64,000 nucleotides of DNA from Gillisia xinjiangensis (GCF_046298265.1 NZ_JBKAHK010000005.1:264525-328524), one strand, 5' to 3'. Counted from the stretch's first letter, positions 53,835 through 62,497 are shown. The notes: generated from the letters alone by a model not told the origin. Numbers and translations: made by a program.

Positions 53835-54838
53835 AAGGCGTTCTCGATTTTTTCTTTAAATTCGTTCGGTTCATCAATATGTAAACCAAGCAGATTAAAT
53901 TTCTTTTTCATACCGTAAAGACCAATCAATTCATTCTCTTCTTTCAGACTAATTATTACGTTATGGCTCTCAGTTTCTTCTAATGGTGATAGCGTTCTGG
54001 TTAATTCGTTTTTTTCTAATGATTTTCTTGATAGTTCTACTTTGTCAATGTCTGATAAGGGAATTTCAACTTCGTTTAAAATTCCATATCTTAAAGTTAA
54101 ACTGTCTTTGTTAATTGAAATAGGTCTTTTAGAAAGTGATTTTGCAAATCCAAATACTTGAATAGCAGTATAAATACTCAATGCTGTTAAAATCCAAGCG
54201 GCAACTGAACTCCACTGAGTAAGTAAAAAATGAATTGCAACTGTTTCAATAGCAATAATTAAAATGACCGCATAAAAAAGAGCAGGTGTTCCACTTTTTT
54301 TATGATAAGTAAATTCATTCTCACGAATTTCTCTTGTTTTCCAATTTATGAAACCATAATAGAAAACCGCAACTTCTGTCGCAAATGGTAGCACAAGTCT
54401 TTTCGGTAGAATTTCCTGGCAAGTATTTATAAGGGCGTTAAAGAAGTCCGGTGTAGAACCTTTTAATGCTTTGTATTTTCTGATTGCGCCCTGAACTTTA
54501 ATTATGACAAAAATCAATGCTGAGATTTCAATTACCGGCAAAGCCCAAGTTTTGAAGATTGATAAATATGTTTGGCTTTGTTGCGGTAAAAAAAATGAAC
54601 CGACTAAAAGTCCAATTATCAAAACAGGAATAACCGTTGTATTTGGTATTTCGGATTTTCGTATTAGCAGAAAGTAAACTAGTGGAACTATCAAAAGCAG
54701 GTCAGCCGTTATTGCAAAGTTCAAAGTATCATTCCCATTGAGAAATGAAGATTTTATTAGCAAAATTAGAGTTCCTAAAAGCGCAAGAGGAATTCCAAAA
54801 TTGATAAGATTCCGATTTATATGTATTGTTCTGTTCAT
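53816..54838 (-). CDS. Multi-pass membrane cassette protein
   Basis: The start at 54838 (MNRTIHINRN) is preferred; a frame extends to 54913 but those 25 codons are in the repeat. The protein has about seven hydrophobic segments (PLALLGTLILLIKSSF, ITADLLLIVPLVYFLLI, VIPVLIIGLLVGSFFLP, VIEISALIFVIIKV, LFYAVILIIAIETVAIHFLL) and a soluble C-terminal region with KVELSRKSLEKNELTR. It is not recognised. It ends in repeat 7. Confidence 0.6.
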   Translation of the reverse strand: MNRTIHINRNLINFGIPLALLGTLILLIKSSFLNGNDTLNFAITADLLLIVPLVYFLLIRKSEIPNTTVIPVLIIGLLVGSFFLPQQSQTYLSIFKTWALPVIEISALIFVIIKVQGAIRKYKALKGSTPDFFNALINTCQEILPKRLVLPFATEVAVFYYGFINWKTREIRENEFTYHKKSGTPALFYAVILIIAIETVAIHFLLTQWSSVAAWILTALSIYTAIQVFGFAKSLSKRPISINKDSLTLRYGILNEVEIPLSDIDKVELSRKSLEKNELTRTLSPLEETESHNVIISLKEENELIGLYGMKKKFNLLGLHIDEPNEFKEKIENALQQCIL

Positions 54839-54858
54839 CTCGTTTGTTTTAAAGCTGT

Positions 54859-55054
54859 ACAACGGTACGGTTATGGCAAGTAGGGCGGCGGACACGCACC
54901 GAACATTCCCCAAAGCCCGTAGCCAAAGCTTTTGTATTTTGTTTTTACTTTTTAATATCTAAAAGCCAAATCAAAAGATTTGGCGGACTTTACAAACACG
55001 CCCAAGCCTTTGGATTATGCACTTATCGCCCTATTTACTATAGGTATTGCTACC
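54859..55054 (-). repeat. attC-like imperfect palindrome, site 8
   Basis: The left arm ACAACGGTACGGTTATGGCAAGTAGGGCGG is mirrored by CGCCCTATTTACTATAGGTATTGCTACC. The middle contains a further palindrome, AAATCAAAAGATTTG. Confidence 0.55.
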
Positions 55055-55059
55055 CTTTA

Positions 55060-55431
55060 TTATTCTTTCGTGAGTTGATAATTATTGACTAAAACAGAAG
55101 CCGAAATCTGAAGTATTCTTTCCAGTTCCCTTATCATTTCTACGGTTAATTTTTTCTTTCTATTTAATATTTCTGATACGCGACTTTTTCCACCGATTAT
55201 TCCGACCAAGTCCTTTTGGCGCATATTCAGTTCCTCCATTCGTATTTTTATCGCTTCGATAGGGTCTGGCGATTCAATCGGATAATGCTCGTTTTCATAG
55301 TTTTCTATGAGCAATGAGAGTATCTCCGCTTCATCTCCTTCTTTTGAGTCGATTGGCGCATCGAAAATTACCTCCAAGCGTTTAAGTCCATTTCGGTAAT
55401 CGCTTTCAGATTTAATAGGCTTTAATTCCAT
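55060..55431 (-). CDS. higA: HigA-type antitoxin (HTH, XRE family), first module
   Basis: The 123-residue protein has the HigA form: EGDEAEILSLLIENYENEHYPIESPDPIEAIKIRMEEL followed by a helix-turn-helix (MRQKDLVGIIGGKSRVSEILNRKKKLTVEMIREL). It follows the toxin gene by 10 bases, the reversed order typical of HigBA. It binds the toxin and represses its own operon. Confidence 0.88.
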   Translation of the reverse strand: MELKPIKSESDYRNGLKRLEVIFDAPIDSKEGDEAEILSLLIENYENEHYPIESPDPIEAIKIRMEELNMRQKDLVGIIGGKSRVSEILNRKKKLTVEMIRELERILQISASVLVNNYQLTKE

Positions 55432-55441
55432 AATGTTTTAT

Positions 55442-55738
55442 TTAAATCGTGTCCGCATCTATTTTGTTATATTCAGCGTGTGTGCCTATAAAACGAATAA
55501 ATGCCCATTGTTTTTCATAGTTGAATTTCACTATCAATCGGTAGGAATTTCCTTTGATGTTGAAAACTACCCGACCGTTTTTAAGAATACTTGCGTTGAT
55601 ATAAGTTTGTTTGACATCGTTAGGCGATAACCATTTGGCACTTTTAGCCGTGTCATACCAAGTTTTCAAATACTGTTCGGAATCTGCGTCTTTTTCACAA
55701 TATTTCCGAAGCGTACTTTTTGCAATTATTCGTTTCAT
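55442..55738 (-). CDS. higB: HigB-type toxin (RelE/mRNA interferase), first module
   Basis: The 98-residue protein carries LKTWYDTAKSAKWLSPNDVKQTY, VVFNIKGNSYRLIVKFNYEKQWAFIRFIGTHAEYNKID, the HigB signature. It is a translation-dependent mRNA interferase. The toxin lies upstream of the antitoxin. It lies between repeats 8 and 9, so the whole module is one cassette. Confidence 0.9.
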   Translation of the reverse strand: MKRIIAKSTLRKYCEKDADSEQYLKTWYDTAKSAKWLSPNDVKQTYINASILKNGRVVFNIKGNSYRLIVKFNYEKQWAFIRFIGTHAEYNKIDADTI

Positions 55739-55812
55739 TCAATCGATTATGAAACAAATATAAGAAAAGTTCTCTAATATTGAACTATTCATGCTTTTTT
55801 TTATAATAAAGG

Positions 55813-55935
55813 GTAACGGTCAAGTATAAAAGCAGTAGCGGCTCGAAAGTATTCCACTTTCAAACCGCTACTAAGTTACTTAATTGCTCTGACCTTTCAA
55901 TAACCTTGTCCCCCGCTATTGCTTTTATACAGTGT
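55813..55935 (-). repeat. attC-like imperfect palindrome, site 9, with intron inserted at its right end
   Basis: The left arm GTAACGGTCAAGTATAAAAGCAGTAGCGG is mirrored by CCCCGCTATTGCTTTTATAC; the inner arms GGTTTGAAAGTGG-like patch is also inverted. The right core is interrupted by the group II intron. Confidence 0.6.
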
Positions 55936-56568
55936 GTGTGCCCAGCATGGGCATCTTTTAATATATCGAAGATATATTATTAATCTAGAGGGTGCAAATC
56001 CCTTATGGGCAGGGGTGACGCCTTGAACCATTAGTAAGCCGCAAGGTTGCCAACTGTGAAGTTGGGACTGAAGGAAGCGGGACTACAAACCCTGGTACTG
56101 ACCAACAGGAATCGGATATGAGGCTACAAGGTTGGATGAGCAAGCACATCATTGTGATGTCCTAAACATTTCTTTTGAAATGAATACCGAAGTAGTAGAT
56201 CCGGCAGGGATCAGGGGAAAGAAGATGTTCTTACCTGGGGAGGTCTCCATAGCCACGAGATGGCTTGTTGGAGAAGTCAGCAGAAGTCATAGTACCTAAA
56301 GCAACGAGCTGTGCTAAGCACAGAGGTCTCACAATTAGGGAAGGACTGAACGCAATTCTTCCTGAAATTTGATTAGGAGCATTGATTTTCATTATTGGGT
56401 GACCGATTCCCTAGAAACTATGTAGCCTAATTACAAGGTATGGAATAGTTCCAATTGGTGTAAAGAGCGATTGGGAAGATGAATTGCGAACCGCCCAGTA
56501 CGAGACCCGTACGCTGGGTGGTGTGAGAGGCGCACTCCGTCATTTACTGGCGGAGCCGTCTATTCGAT
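55936..56568 (+). mobile_element. Group II intron, ORF-less, copy 1 (633 bp)
   Basis: The 5' end GTGTGCCCAGCATGGGC matches the group II GUGYG start, with the domain I elements AGGGTGCAAATCCCTTATGGG. Near the 3' end lies a domain V-like hairpin, CCGCCCAGTACGAGACC through GGGTGGTGTGAGAGG (about 56487-56530), then a domain VI-like stem CTCCG...CGGAG and a candidate branch A at 56562. There is no reverse transcriptase gene, so mobility or splicing would need help in trans. The twin copy at 59689-60321 has the same length and about three base differences. Confidence 0.8.
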
Positions 56569-57182
56569 TGGCGGTTTGGGCTATATTCATCTACATAAAC
56601 TGCTTTTCCGGATTCTTTGCCTTCCAAACCCTGTACATACACACGGGCAATTTCCATTGCTGGTGGGCAATTACTGCCATCCATTCCCATAGCTTGGGCG
56701 GTCTCTTTGACAAATGGCGGGTGTACCACCAAAATCCTGTGTCCTTCGCTCAATTCTAAAGCGAGTGCTTTAACAAATCCTTCCAATGCAGCATTTACCA
56801 TAGCAATGTTGGTAGTTTCAGGCCAAGGGTTGTGAGCAAAAATACCTCCAGTAAGGATAATAGCTCCACTGGGTTTCAATGCTTTCAATGCTTTTCGGCA
56901 AATATTTACCTGACCCATCAACTTGCTGTTTAATTCGATGTTAATTTGCTCGTCTGTAAGGTTAGAAAATGCACCAAAACTGGCATCTCCTGCCGCACAA
57001 ATTATGGCATCCACATCTTTTTTGTCAGCAAAAAAATTGTCTATCGATTCTTTATTCTCAATATCTATGGATGGGGTTAATTTTCTAGATGTTGCAATCA
57101 CATCATAACCTTTTTCAGTAAGCTGTTGATTAACAGCTTTTCCTATGGTACCTGTGGCACCAATTAGTACTGCTTTTTCCAT
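56544..57182 (-). CDS. SDR-family NAD(P)-dependent oxidoreductase, C-terminus altered by intron insertion
   Basis: The 212-residue short-chain dehydrogenase has GATGTIGKAVNQQL near residue 8, AICAAGDASFGAF, ILTGGIFAHNPWPET and the LALELSEGHRILVVHPP segment. The intron sits at the end of the gene, so the last codons (QSNRRLRQ) derive from the intron's complementary strand. It follows the cupin gene by 12 bases, probably in one operon with it and the AraC regulator. Its substrate is unknown. Confidence 0.85.
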   Translation of the reverse strand: MEKAVLIGATGTIGKAVNQQLTEKGYDVIATSRKLTPSIDIENKESIDNFFADKKDVDAIICAAGDASFGAFSNLTDEQINIELNSKLMGQVNICRKALKALKPSGAIILTGGIFAHNPWPETTNIAMVNAALEGFVKALALELSEGHRILVVHPPFVKETAQAMGMDGSNCPPAMEIARVYVQGLEGKESGKAVYVDEYSPNRQSNRRLRQ

Positions 57183-57194
57183 ACTTGTTTTTTA

Positions 57195-57743
57195 TTATTT
57201 CAGAAATGAGATTCCGTGGTTTCCGCATATTTTTGCCACCTTTTCAAAATCGGGTGGTCCGGGCGGTAACTCTGCTAATTCTTTAAACATTACTTCAATC
57301 CCAGCCGGGAAAGCACTTGTAATCATTTTTGCCTTTTCTGTTCCTATCACTTTCCAGGAATGGGGTATATTTTTGGGAGCAAAAGCTGTATCTCCGGCTT
57401 CTAAAACGGTGGATTTGCCATCTACTATGATTTCAACATGGCCTTTAATAACCCTGAAAATCTCATCCTCCATGGTGTGGATGTGAGGAGGAATACCAAC
57501 TCCCGGTTCTACATCATCAACCCATTCCACGATTTGATTATTAGTTTCACTACCAGCCAGCTTGTGGGTCTGTACGTCACCAAGAACGTTCAGGACTTTA
57601 CCCTCTTTGTTCTTAATGATTTTAGGATTTAGATTGCCCGCAGGTTCTGTTTTCACAAACAATTGCTTACTGTTGGCTATTCCGGGAACTAATGCAAGCC
57701 CAAGGCCTAATCCCGATGTTTGTATAAATTTTTTTCGGTCCAT
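57195..57743 (-). CDS. Exported cupin-domain protein
   Basis: The 182-residue protein has a twin-arginine-free but hydrophobic leader (MDRKKFIQTSGLGLGLALVPGIANSKQ) and a cupin with PHIHTMEDEIFRVIKGHVEIIVDG and AGDTAFAPKNIPHSWKVIG, which gives the His/His/Glu metal set. It is the middle gene of an AraC-cupin-SDR group in a single cassette interval, with 12 bases to the SDR gene. Confidence 0.82.
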   Translation of the reverse strand: MDRKKFIQTSGLGLGLALVPGIANSKQLFVKTEPAGNLNPKIIKNKEGKVLNVLGDVQTHKLAGSETNNQIVEWVDDVEPGVGIPPHIHTMEDEIFRVIKGHVEIIVDGKSTVLEAGDTAFAPKNIPHSWKVIGTEKAKMITSAFPAGIEVMFKELAELPPGPPDFEKVAKICGNHGISFLK

Positions 57744-57835
57744 AACTTACTCATTTATTGTTTGGACAAAGGTAGAGGTGGAGTAAGTTTCGGATATTGC
57801 GAAAAATACAGTAATTCCTTAGAATTTAGGAAAAA

Positions 57836-58636
57836 TCAACTCTTTCGTAGTTGCGAGGGGGTGTAACCTGTATGTTTTTTGATGAAATAGCTGAAATAAT
57901 CAGGAGAGGAAAACCCCAACTCGTACCCCACTTCTTTAATGGTTTTGTCAGTGAATTTCAAGTTGTGGCGGGAACGCATAACCAGTTGTTCGTCTATAAG
58001 GTGCTTTGCGTTTACACCCAAAACACCCTTTGCACATTCATTTAAGTATTTGTCTGATACATTGAGGATGTTGGCATAATTTCCCACCTCGTGATATTGA
58101 GTTATGTGCTGGTTAATGCTTTTTTTGAATTTATACACCAAAGCCGATTTTGCATTGTTGTCTGTGATGACAGATTTGATATTACACTTACCGTCACAGT
58201 AAACAAAAAAGGTGTTCAGTAGGGCAAGTATAGCATCTTCCCGATGTTTCAGGTTAGTGCTAAGCAGCTCGTCAAGCATCTCAAGAATAGATTGTATGCG
58301 AATTTCGATACCTGGAGAAAGGTTTATTTTGGGTATTTCATTGGCACTAAAAAGACGAACTTCGGTAATGTGAAGGTTTTTGAAAGTGGGATGATCTAAA
58401 ATTTGTTTTGGGATTAATAGCACGTATCCTGATGATGTAGAAGTGTTTTTTTTTAAGATTTTCCAATTAAAAGTGGGGTTTAAGAAAAAGACCGCATTTG
58501 ATACGTTCTTGTAGAGGGTCTTATTTATTTCTATTCCCCCCACTTCATTTTGAATCCAGAAAACTGCATAACAATTATCGTTTTGCTGAGATGTCGTTTT
58601 GCTGAGAATACGTGATATTTTTATTGCTTGTTCCAT
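57836..58636 (-). CDS. AraC-family transcriptional regulator of the cupin/SDR group
   Basis: The start at 58636 (MEQAIKISRI) is preferred; the longer frame to 58768 translates the repeat. The C-terminal HTH pair (YANILNVSDKYLNECAKGVLGVNAKHLIDEQL and TIKEVGYELGFSSPDYFSYFIKKHTGYTPSQLR) is clear. It leads the cupin and SDR genes and probably regulates them. Confidence 0.88.
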   Translation of the reverse strand: MEQAIKISRILSKTTSQQNDNCYAVFWIQNEVGGIEINKTLYKNVSNAVFFLNPTFNWKILKKNTSTSSGYVLLIPKQILDHPTFKNLHITEVRLFSANEIPKINLSPGIEIRIQSILEMLDELLSTNLKHREDAILALLNTFFVYCDGKCNIKSVITDNNAKSALVYKFKKSINQHITQYHEVGNYANILNVSDKYLNECAKGVLGVNAKHLIDEQLVMRSRHNLKFTDKTIKEVGYELGFSSPDYFSYFIKKHTGYTPSQLRKS

Positions 58637-58665
58637 ATTTCGTATGGTGTCGTTTTTAGCCTGAC

Positions 58666-58821
58666 CGCTAACGTTTCCTATAAAAACTGTGAGAGCGGGC
58701 GAGCGTGATTGTGCTGCCGCAGGTTCCGACCGAAGGGAACAGCGGCAGCACAATCCGCTAAGAAGCAAGCACGGAACTTCGATTCAAGACTAATTAAAGC
58801 ATTGTTTTTATACGTTTGCCC
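58666..58821 (-). repeat. attC-like imperfect palindrome, site 10
   Basis: It starts CTAACGTTTCCTATAAAAACTG, has GAGAGCGGGCGAGCGTGATTGT and GCAAGC...TTCGATTCAAGAC, and ends AGCATTGTTTTTATACG. It is in the same subfamily as sites 2, 11 and 13 and is intact. Confidence 0.65.
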
Positions 58822-58843
58822 TTAGTGCTATCCGCAATGTTGC

Positions 58844-59200
58844 TCAATAATCTTGGATCAAAACCTCGGTTGGGATATGCAATTTAGCGTTCAGTTTTCT
58901 AATCATTTCCAAAGTCAGTTTGCGCTTTTTGTTCATTATTTCACTGACGCGACTTTTGAATCCAATCATCTCGACCAAATCCTTTTGTTTCAAGCCCATT
59001 TGCTCCATTCTAAAATTGATTGCAGAAATTGGATCGGGCATCCCGATTGGAAAATTATCGTTTTCATAATTGTCGATAACGATTGCTAAAATTTCCAGTT
59101 CGTCGCCTTCATCAGTTCCTCTTTTTGCATCAAAAATAACTTCCAAACGCTCGAGTGCTTTTTGGTAGTCCGCTTCATTTCTAATCGGTTTTATTTTCAT
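58844..59200 (-). CDS. higA: HigA-type antitoxin, second module
   Basis: The 118-residue protein aligns along its whole length with the first HigA (EADYQKALERLEVIFDA, EGDELEILAIVIDNYEN, LKQKDLVEMIGFKSRVSEIMNKKRKLTLEMIRKL). It begins 1 base after the toxin stop. Clearly diverged from the first module, so cross-neutralisation is uncertain. Confidence 0.88.
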   Translation of the reverse strand: MKIKPIRNEADYQKALERLEVIFDAKRGTDEGDELEILAIVIDNYENDNFPIGMPDPISAINFRMEQMGLKQKDLVEMIGFKSRVSEIMNKKRKLTLEMIRKLNAKLHIPTEVLIQDY

Positions 59201-59201
59201 C

Positions 59202-59495
59202 CTAAATTTCGTTTGCGTTAATCTTATCGTATTCTGCGTGCGTTCCGATAAATCTTATCCACGCAAGTTGATACTCAAAATTAAATTTAACAATTAGCCG
59301 ATAGTCGTTTCCTTTGATGTTGAAAACAATCCGGTTATCTTTTAAAATACTTGCGCTTGGATATTCATTTTTAAGTTCGTTAATCGATGACCAATTGGAT
59401 TTCTCGGTTTCACGATACCACGTTTTTAGCTGAAGTTCGCAATCGCCGTGCTTTTCCCAAAAATCACGTATTGTCCCTCTCGAAAATATTTTCAC
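59202..59495 (-). CDS. higB: HigB-type toxin, second module
   Basis: I choose a GTG start at 59495 (VKIFSRGTIRDFWEKH), which yields a 98-residue protein, the same length as the first toxin. A longer frame to 59672 translates the repeat. The body (LQLKTWYRETEKSNWSSINELKNEYPSASIL and VVFNIKGNDYRLIVKFNF-like) follows the family. It is toxin-first, as in the other module. Confidence 0.85.
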   Translation of the reverse strand: MKIFSRGTIRDFWEKHGDCELQLKTWYRETEKSNWSSINELKNEYPSASILKDNRIVFNIKGNDYRLIVKFNFEYQLAWIRFIGTHAEYDKINANEI

Positions 59496-59565
59496 GTCAA
59501 ATAGTTTGTCGCAAATATACAAAAAAGTTACCAAAATGATAACTTGTATTTTTTTCAGCATTAAG

Positions 59566-59688
59566 TGCAACGTCCCGTATAAAAACTGTGAGAGCTGGCG
59601 AGCGTGATTGTCCGCAGCATAATTCGCTGAGCAAGCGAGCAGGGTGTTTGGATTCGAGAACAAATTAAGCATTGTTTTTATATGTTGT
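59566..59688 (-). repeat. attC-like imperfect palindrome, site 11, with intron inserted at its right end
   Basis: It reads GCAACGTCCCGTATAAAAACTGTGAGAGCTGGCGAGCGTG... and ends AGCATTGTTTTTATATG. The intron follows TTGT, the position at which the repeat core would end. Confidence 0.65.
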
Positions 59689-60321
59689 GTGTGCCCAGCA
59701 TGGGCATCTTTTAATATATCGAAGATATATTTTTAATCTAGAGGGTGCAAATCCCTTATGGGCAGGGGTGACGCCTTGAACCATTAGTAAGCCGCAAGGT
59801 TGCCAACTGTGAAGTTGGGACTGAAGGAAGCGGGACTACAAACCCTGGTACTGACCAACAGGAATCGGATATGAGGCTACAAGGTTGGATGAGCAAGCAC
59901 ATCATTGTGATGTCCTAAACATTTCTTTTGAAATGAATACCGAAGTAGTAGATCCGGCAGGGATCAGGGGAAAGAAGATGTTCTTACCTGGGGAGGTCTC
60001 CATAGCCACGAGATGGCTTGTTGGAGAAGTCAGCAGAAGTCATAGTACCTAAAGCAACGAGCTGTGCTAAGCACAGAGGTCTCACAATTAGGGAAGGACT
60101 GAACGCAATTCTTCCTGAAATTTGATTAGGAGCATTGATTTTCATTATTGGGTGACCGATTCCCTAGAAACTATGTAGCCTAATTACAAGGTATGGAATA
60201 GTTCCAATTGGTGTAAAGAGCGATTGGGAAGATGAATTGCGAACCGCCCAGTACGAGACCCGTACGCTGGGTGGTGTGAGAGGCGCACTCCGACATTTAC
60301 TGGCGGAGCCGTCTACTCGAT
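59689..60321 (+). mobile_element. Group II intron, ORF-less, copy 2 (633 bp)
   Basis: It is nearly identical to copy 1 through its whole length, with the differences I can see at three positions (a T for A near the start, and two near the 3' end). Both copies sit downstream of HigBA modules and follow a similar 5' exon (TTTTATA...TTGT). The domain V-like hairpin begins near 60242. Confidence 0.8.
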
Positions 60322-60342
60322 TGGCTGCTGGAATTTCTTGTC

Positions 60343-60834
60343 TTAATGAAGACTGATAACTCTTGTAACGGTCCAATTTTCATCCGTTTTTTTCCAAACC
60401 AAAATAAATCTACTTGCTTTTGATTTATTTTCTGGTGTTTTTTTATCATTGAAAGTATGATACCCTATTTCGACAGCTCCGTAATCTTTTATAGGGTACA
60501 CTTCTATACTACCTTTAATTAGTGTTCTCGTAGTCTTGTCGCAAATATTATTTTTGAGGGCTATTAAAAGTTTTTCTTTTGAGGTGGACAAGCCTCCTTC
60601 ATCGTGAAAAAATTCCAAATCTTCCGAATAAAGAGCGGCTTGCGTATCCATATCACAGGAATTGTATGCATCAAATAATCTTTTATCCAATGACACAATA
60701 GTTTCATACAACTCTTGGTCAGCAGGCGTATAGGTTCTTCCTAAAATATCTTTATATGTTTCTTGTGAATAGACTAAAGAAGTCTGTAGTAGAATAATTA
60801 AGATAATAATAACTCTTATTTTTTGATAAATCAT
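60343..60834 (-). CDS. Secreted SnoaL/DUF4440-like protein
   Basis: The 163-residue protein has a signal peptide (MIYQKIRVIIILIILLQTSLVYSQ) and an NTF2-like fold (ETIVSLDKRLFDAYNSCDMDTQAALYSEDLEFFHDEGGLSTSK, SRFILVWKKTDENWTVTRVIS). It has no clear catalytic residues. It lies downstream of the IS21 remnant and upstream of intron copy 2, probably the gene of the original cassette. Confidence 0.75.
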   Translation of the reverse strand: MIYQKIRVIIILIILLQTSLVYSQETYKDILGRTYTPADQELYETIVSLDKRLFDAYNSCDMDTQAALYSEDLEFFHDEGGLSTSKEKLLIALKNNICDKTTRTLIKGSIEVYPIKDYGAVEIGYHTFNDKKTPENKSKASRFILVWKKTDENWTVTRVISLH

Positions 60835-60943
60835 ATCATTTTGAATTTAGATTATTGGTTGGGTATTTCGGAGGGACCATGCCACTGATTTCGGTCAAAC
60901 AGTGCCACTTTAAAAGATACTGCAATTATATAAAAAATTAATG

Positions 60944-61687
60944 TTATTCCTTCTTTAGGATTCCTTTTCTTAAAGATTCTTTCTTTAAATCGATACGATG
61001 AGAAGAGTTTACAATTCTATCCAATATTGCATCAGCCAAGGTCCCTTCCCCTCCAATAATTTCATACCAGGCGGAGACAGGTATTTGTGATGATATTATA
61101 GTTGTTTTTTTACTGTGACGGTCATCAATGATATCCATAAGTGTTTCTCTGTCCTGATTATCAAAAGCCTGCAGCCCAAAATCATCAAGAATAAGTAGAT
61201 CGGTTCTGGTTAATTTTTCTAATTCTTTTAAATAGGTTCCATCCACTTTGCTGAGTTTTAATTTCTTAAAGATCCTCGCCGTAATAGTATATAAGGTCTT
61301 ATAACCAGAGAGACAGGCCTGATGGCCTAATGCCTGGGCGAGATAACTTTTACCGACTCCTGATGCTCCACAGATAATAAGACCCTCCTTCCGGGCTATA
61401 AAATCAAGCGTACTCAAGCGGGCAAACATATTCTTGTCCAGGTTCCTGTCGGGGGAGTAATTAATATCTGCAAGATTTGCATTTTGACGGAAGCTTGCCT
61501 GCTTTAAAAGGCGATCTATTTTCTTGTTCTCCCGGTCTTCCCACTGGTGATCTGTAAGCAGTGCCAGGTATTCATCACAGGTCATTCCATCTAACCGGTT
61601 GTCTTTGATTTGCTGGAGGTGTAATTGGGCCATAGCGCCCAATCTCATTGATTTTAATTTTTCAATAGTTTGATTGTTGTTCATCAT
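60944..61687 (-). CDS. istB: IS21 transposition helper ATPase IstB
   Basis: The 247-residue protein has the IstB/DnaC-like AAA domain: GLIICGASGVGKSYLAQALGHQA (Walker A) and LLILDDFGLQAFD (Walker B). It is intact, but the transposase istA upstream is reduced to a C-terminal stub. It assists strand transfer in intact elements. Confidence 0.9.
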   Translation of the reverse strand: MMNNNQTIEKLKSMRLGAMAQLHLQQIKDNRLDGMTCDEYLALLTDHQWEDRENKKIDRLLKQASFRQNANLADINYSPDRNLDKNMFARLSTLDFIARKEGLIICGASGVGKSYLAQALGHQACLSGYKTLYTITARIFKKLKLSKVDGTYLKELEKLTRTDLLILDDFGLQAFDNQDRETLMDIIDDRHSKKTTIISSQIPVSAWYEIIGGEGTLADAILDRIVNSSHRIDLKKESLRKGILKKE

Positions 61688-61709
61688 TTTTAAATTTAAT
61701 TAGTGGATA

Positions 61710-61796
61710 TTATTTATATGCAGAAGCGCCTCGTATGTTAGTATGAACCGGGATATGAGCTTTCTTTTCATAGGATATGTTGTTGGCTGTAGGTTT
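61710..61796 (-). pseudogene. istA: istA C-terminal remnant
   Basis: On the minus strand a short open stretch reads ANNISYEKKAHIPVHTNIRG and ends after ASAYK, the C-terminal end of Bacteroidetes IstA transposases (P.H.NIRG). It is cut off upstream by a stop near 61797. The rest of istA is missing. Confidence 0.6.
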
Positions 61797-61873
61797 TTAT
61801 ATTCCTTTAAGGGAATCTGTAATTGAAGGGTTAATCTTTTTTATTACCGTAATTTCAATTAATAAAGACTGGA

Positions 61874-62425
61874 TCAGTCTTTATTAAGGGTGGCGATATT
61901 AATATTAAACTTCCCCTCCCTAAGAATGGCTTTATTGTTTGGGTTTTCCGGATCTATTAATGTAATTTTTTCAAATTCCCCAATAAGGATACTATCTCCC
62001 TGAACTCGCGTTATTCGAATATATTCATTTTCAATTTGGGAATCAGATATAAATAATAGATCAAGACTACCATTACGGATCACTACTGAAGTGGGTGTCT
62101 CAGCCGGATTAGGCCCTATTATATTTCTTTCTCCTTCTTCTATTAAATAAAGATTTGGTTCAAATACATTATGAATATAGAAGTAAATGGTTTTTCCTGA
62201 AGTATTTGAGACAGATAATTCCCAGGAATTTTCTCGGACATAAACCTGTAACCCATATCGAGTACCACCGTTGGAAAAATTTATTCTATTTTCTGCAACA
62301 AAGCGTTCCCCATTCAAGGTGGCCACAAAAGAATTTTCACCGCTGGTAGGAAGTGGATCTCCGGAATCACAGGAATTTAAAAAAATACTAACCAGAATAA
62401 TAAATAATATTTTTATGGATTTCAT
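61874..62425 (-). CDS. Lipoprotein (DUF6252-like)
   Basis: The 183-residue protein has a lipoprotein signal (IFLNSC, Cys about 19) and a beta-rich body (SFVATLNGERFVAENRINFSN, SWELSVSNTSGKTIYFYIHN, RITRVQGDSILIGEFEKI) like the DUF6252 group of Bacteroidetes lipoproteins. It lies between the IS21 remnant and repeat 12. Confidence 0.72.
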   Translation of the reverse strand: MKSIKILFIILVSIFLNSCDSGDPLPTSGENSFVATLNGERFVAENRINFSNGGTRYGLQVYVRENSWELSVSNTSGKTIYFYIHNVFEPNLYLIEEGERNIIGPNPAETPTSVVIRNGSLDLLFISDSQIENEYIRITRVQGDSILIGEFEKITLIDPENPNNKAILREGKFNINIATLNKD

Positions 62426-62497
62426 ATCGGGAAAAGTTTTGTTACAAATTAAATTGCTCGCGTTATTCTATTTAGAGTTCTATTTTTCCCCCTTACA

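Larger units (their letters stand above)
60872..61796 (-). mobile_element. IS21-family remnant (istB plus end of istA)
   Basis: The right end carries the subterminal repeats TGCCACTGATTTCGGTC and CAGTGCCACTTT (60879-60911), typical of IS21 ends. The left side stops inside istA, so the element is truncated and cannot move by itself. Confidence 0.7.

Noticed and set aside
53816..54913. Long N-terminal extension of the membrane gene to 54913
   Set aside because: The first 25 codons lie in the attC-like repeat, and MNRTIHINRN at 54838 is a natural start.
57836..58768. Long N-terminal extension of the AraC gene to 58768
   Set aside because: The extra residues are a translation of the repeat; MEQAIKIS at 58636 begins the conserved protein.
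59202..59672. Long N-terminal extension of the second HigB to 59672
   Set aside because: It is repeat sequence; the GTG at 59495 gives the 98-residue length of the first HigB.
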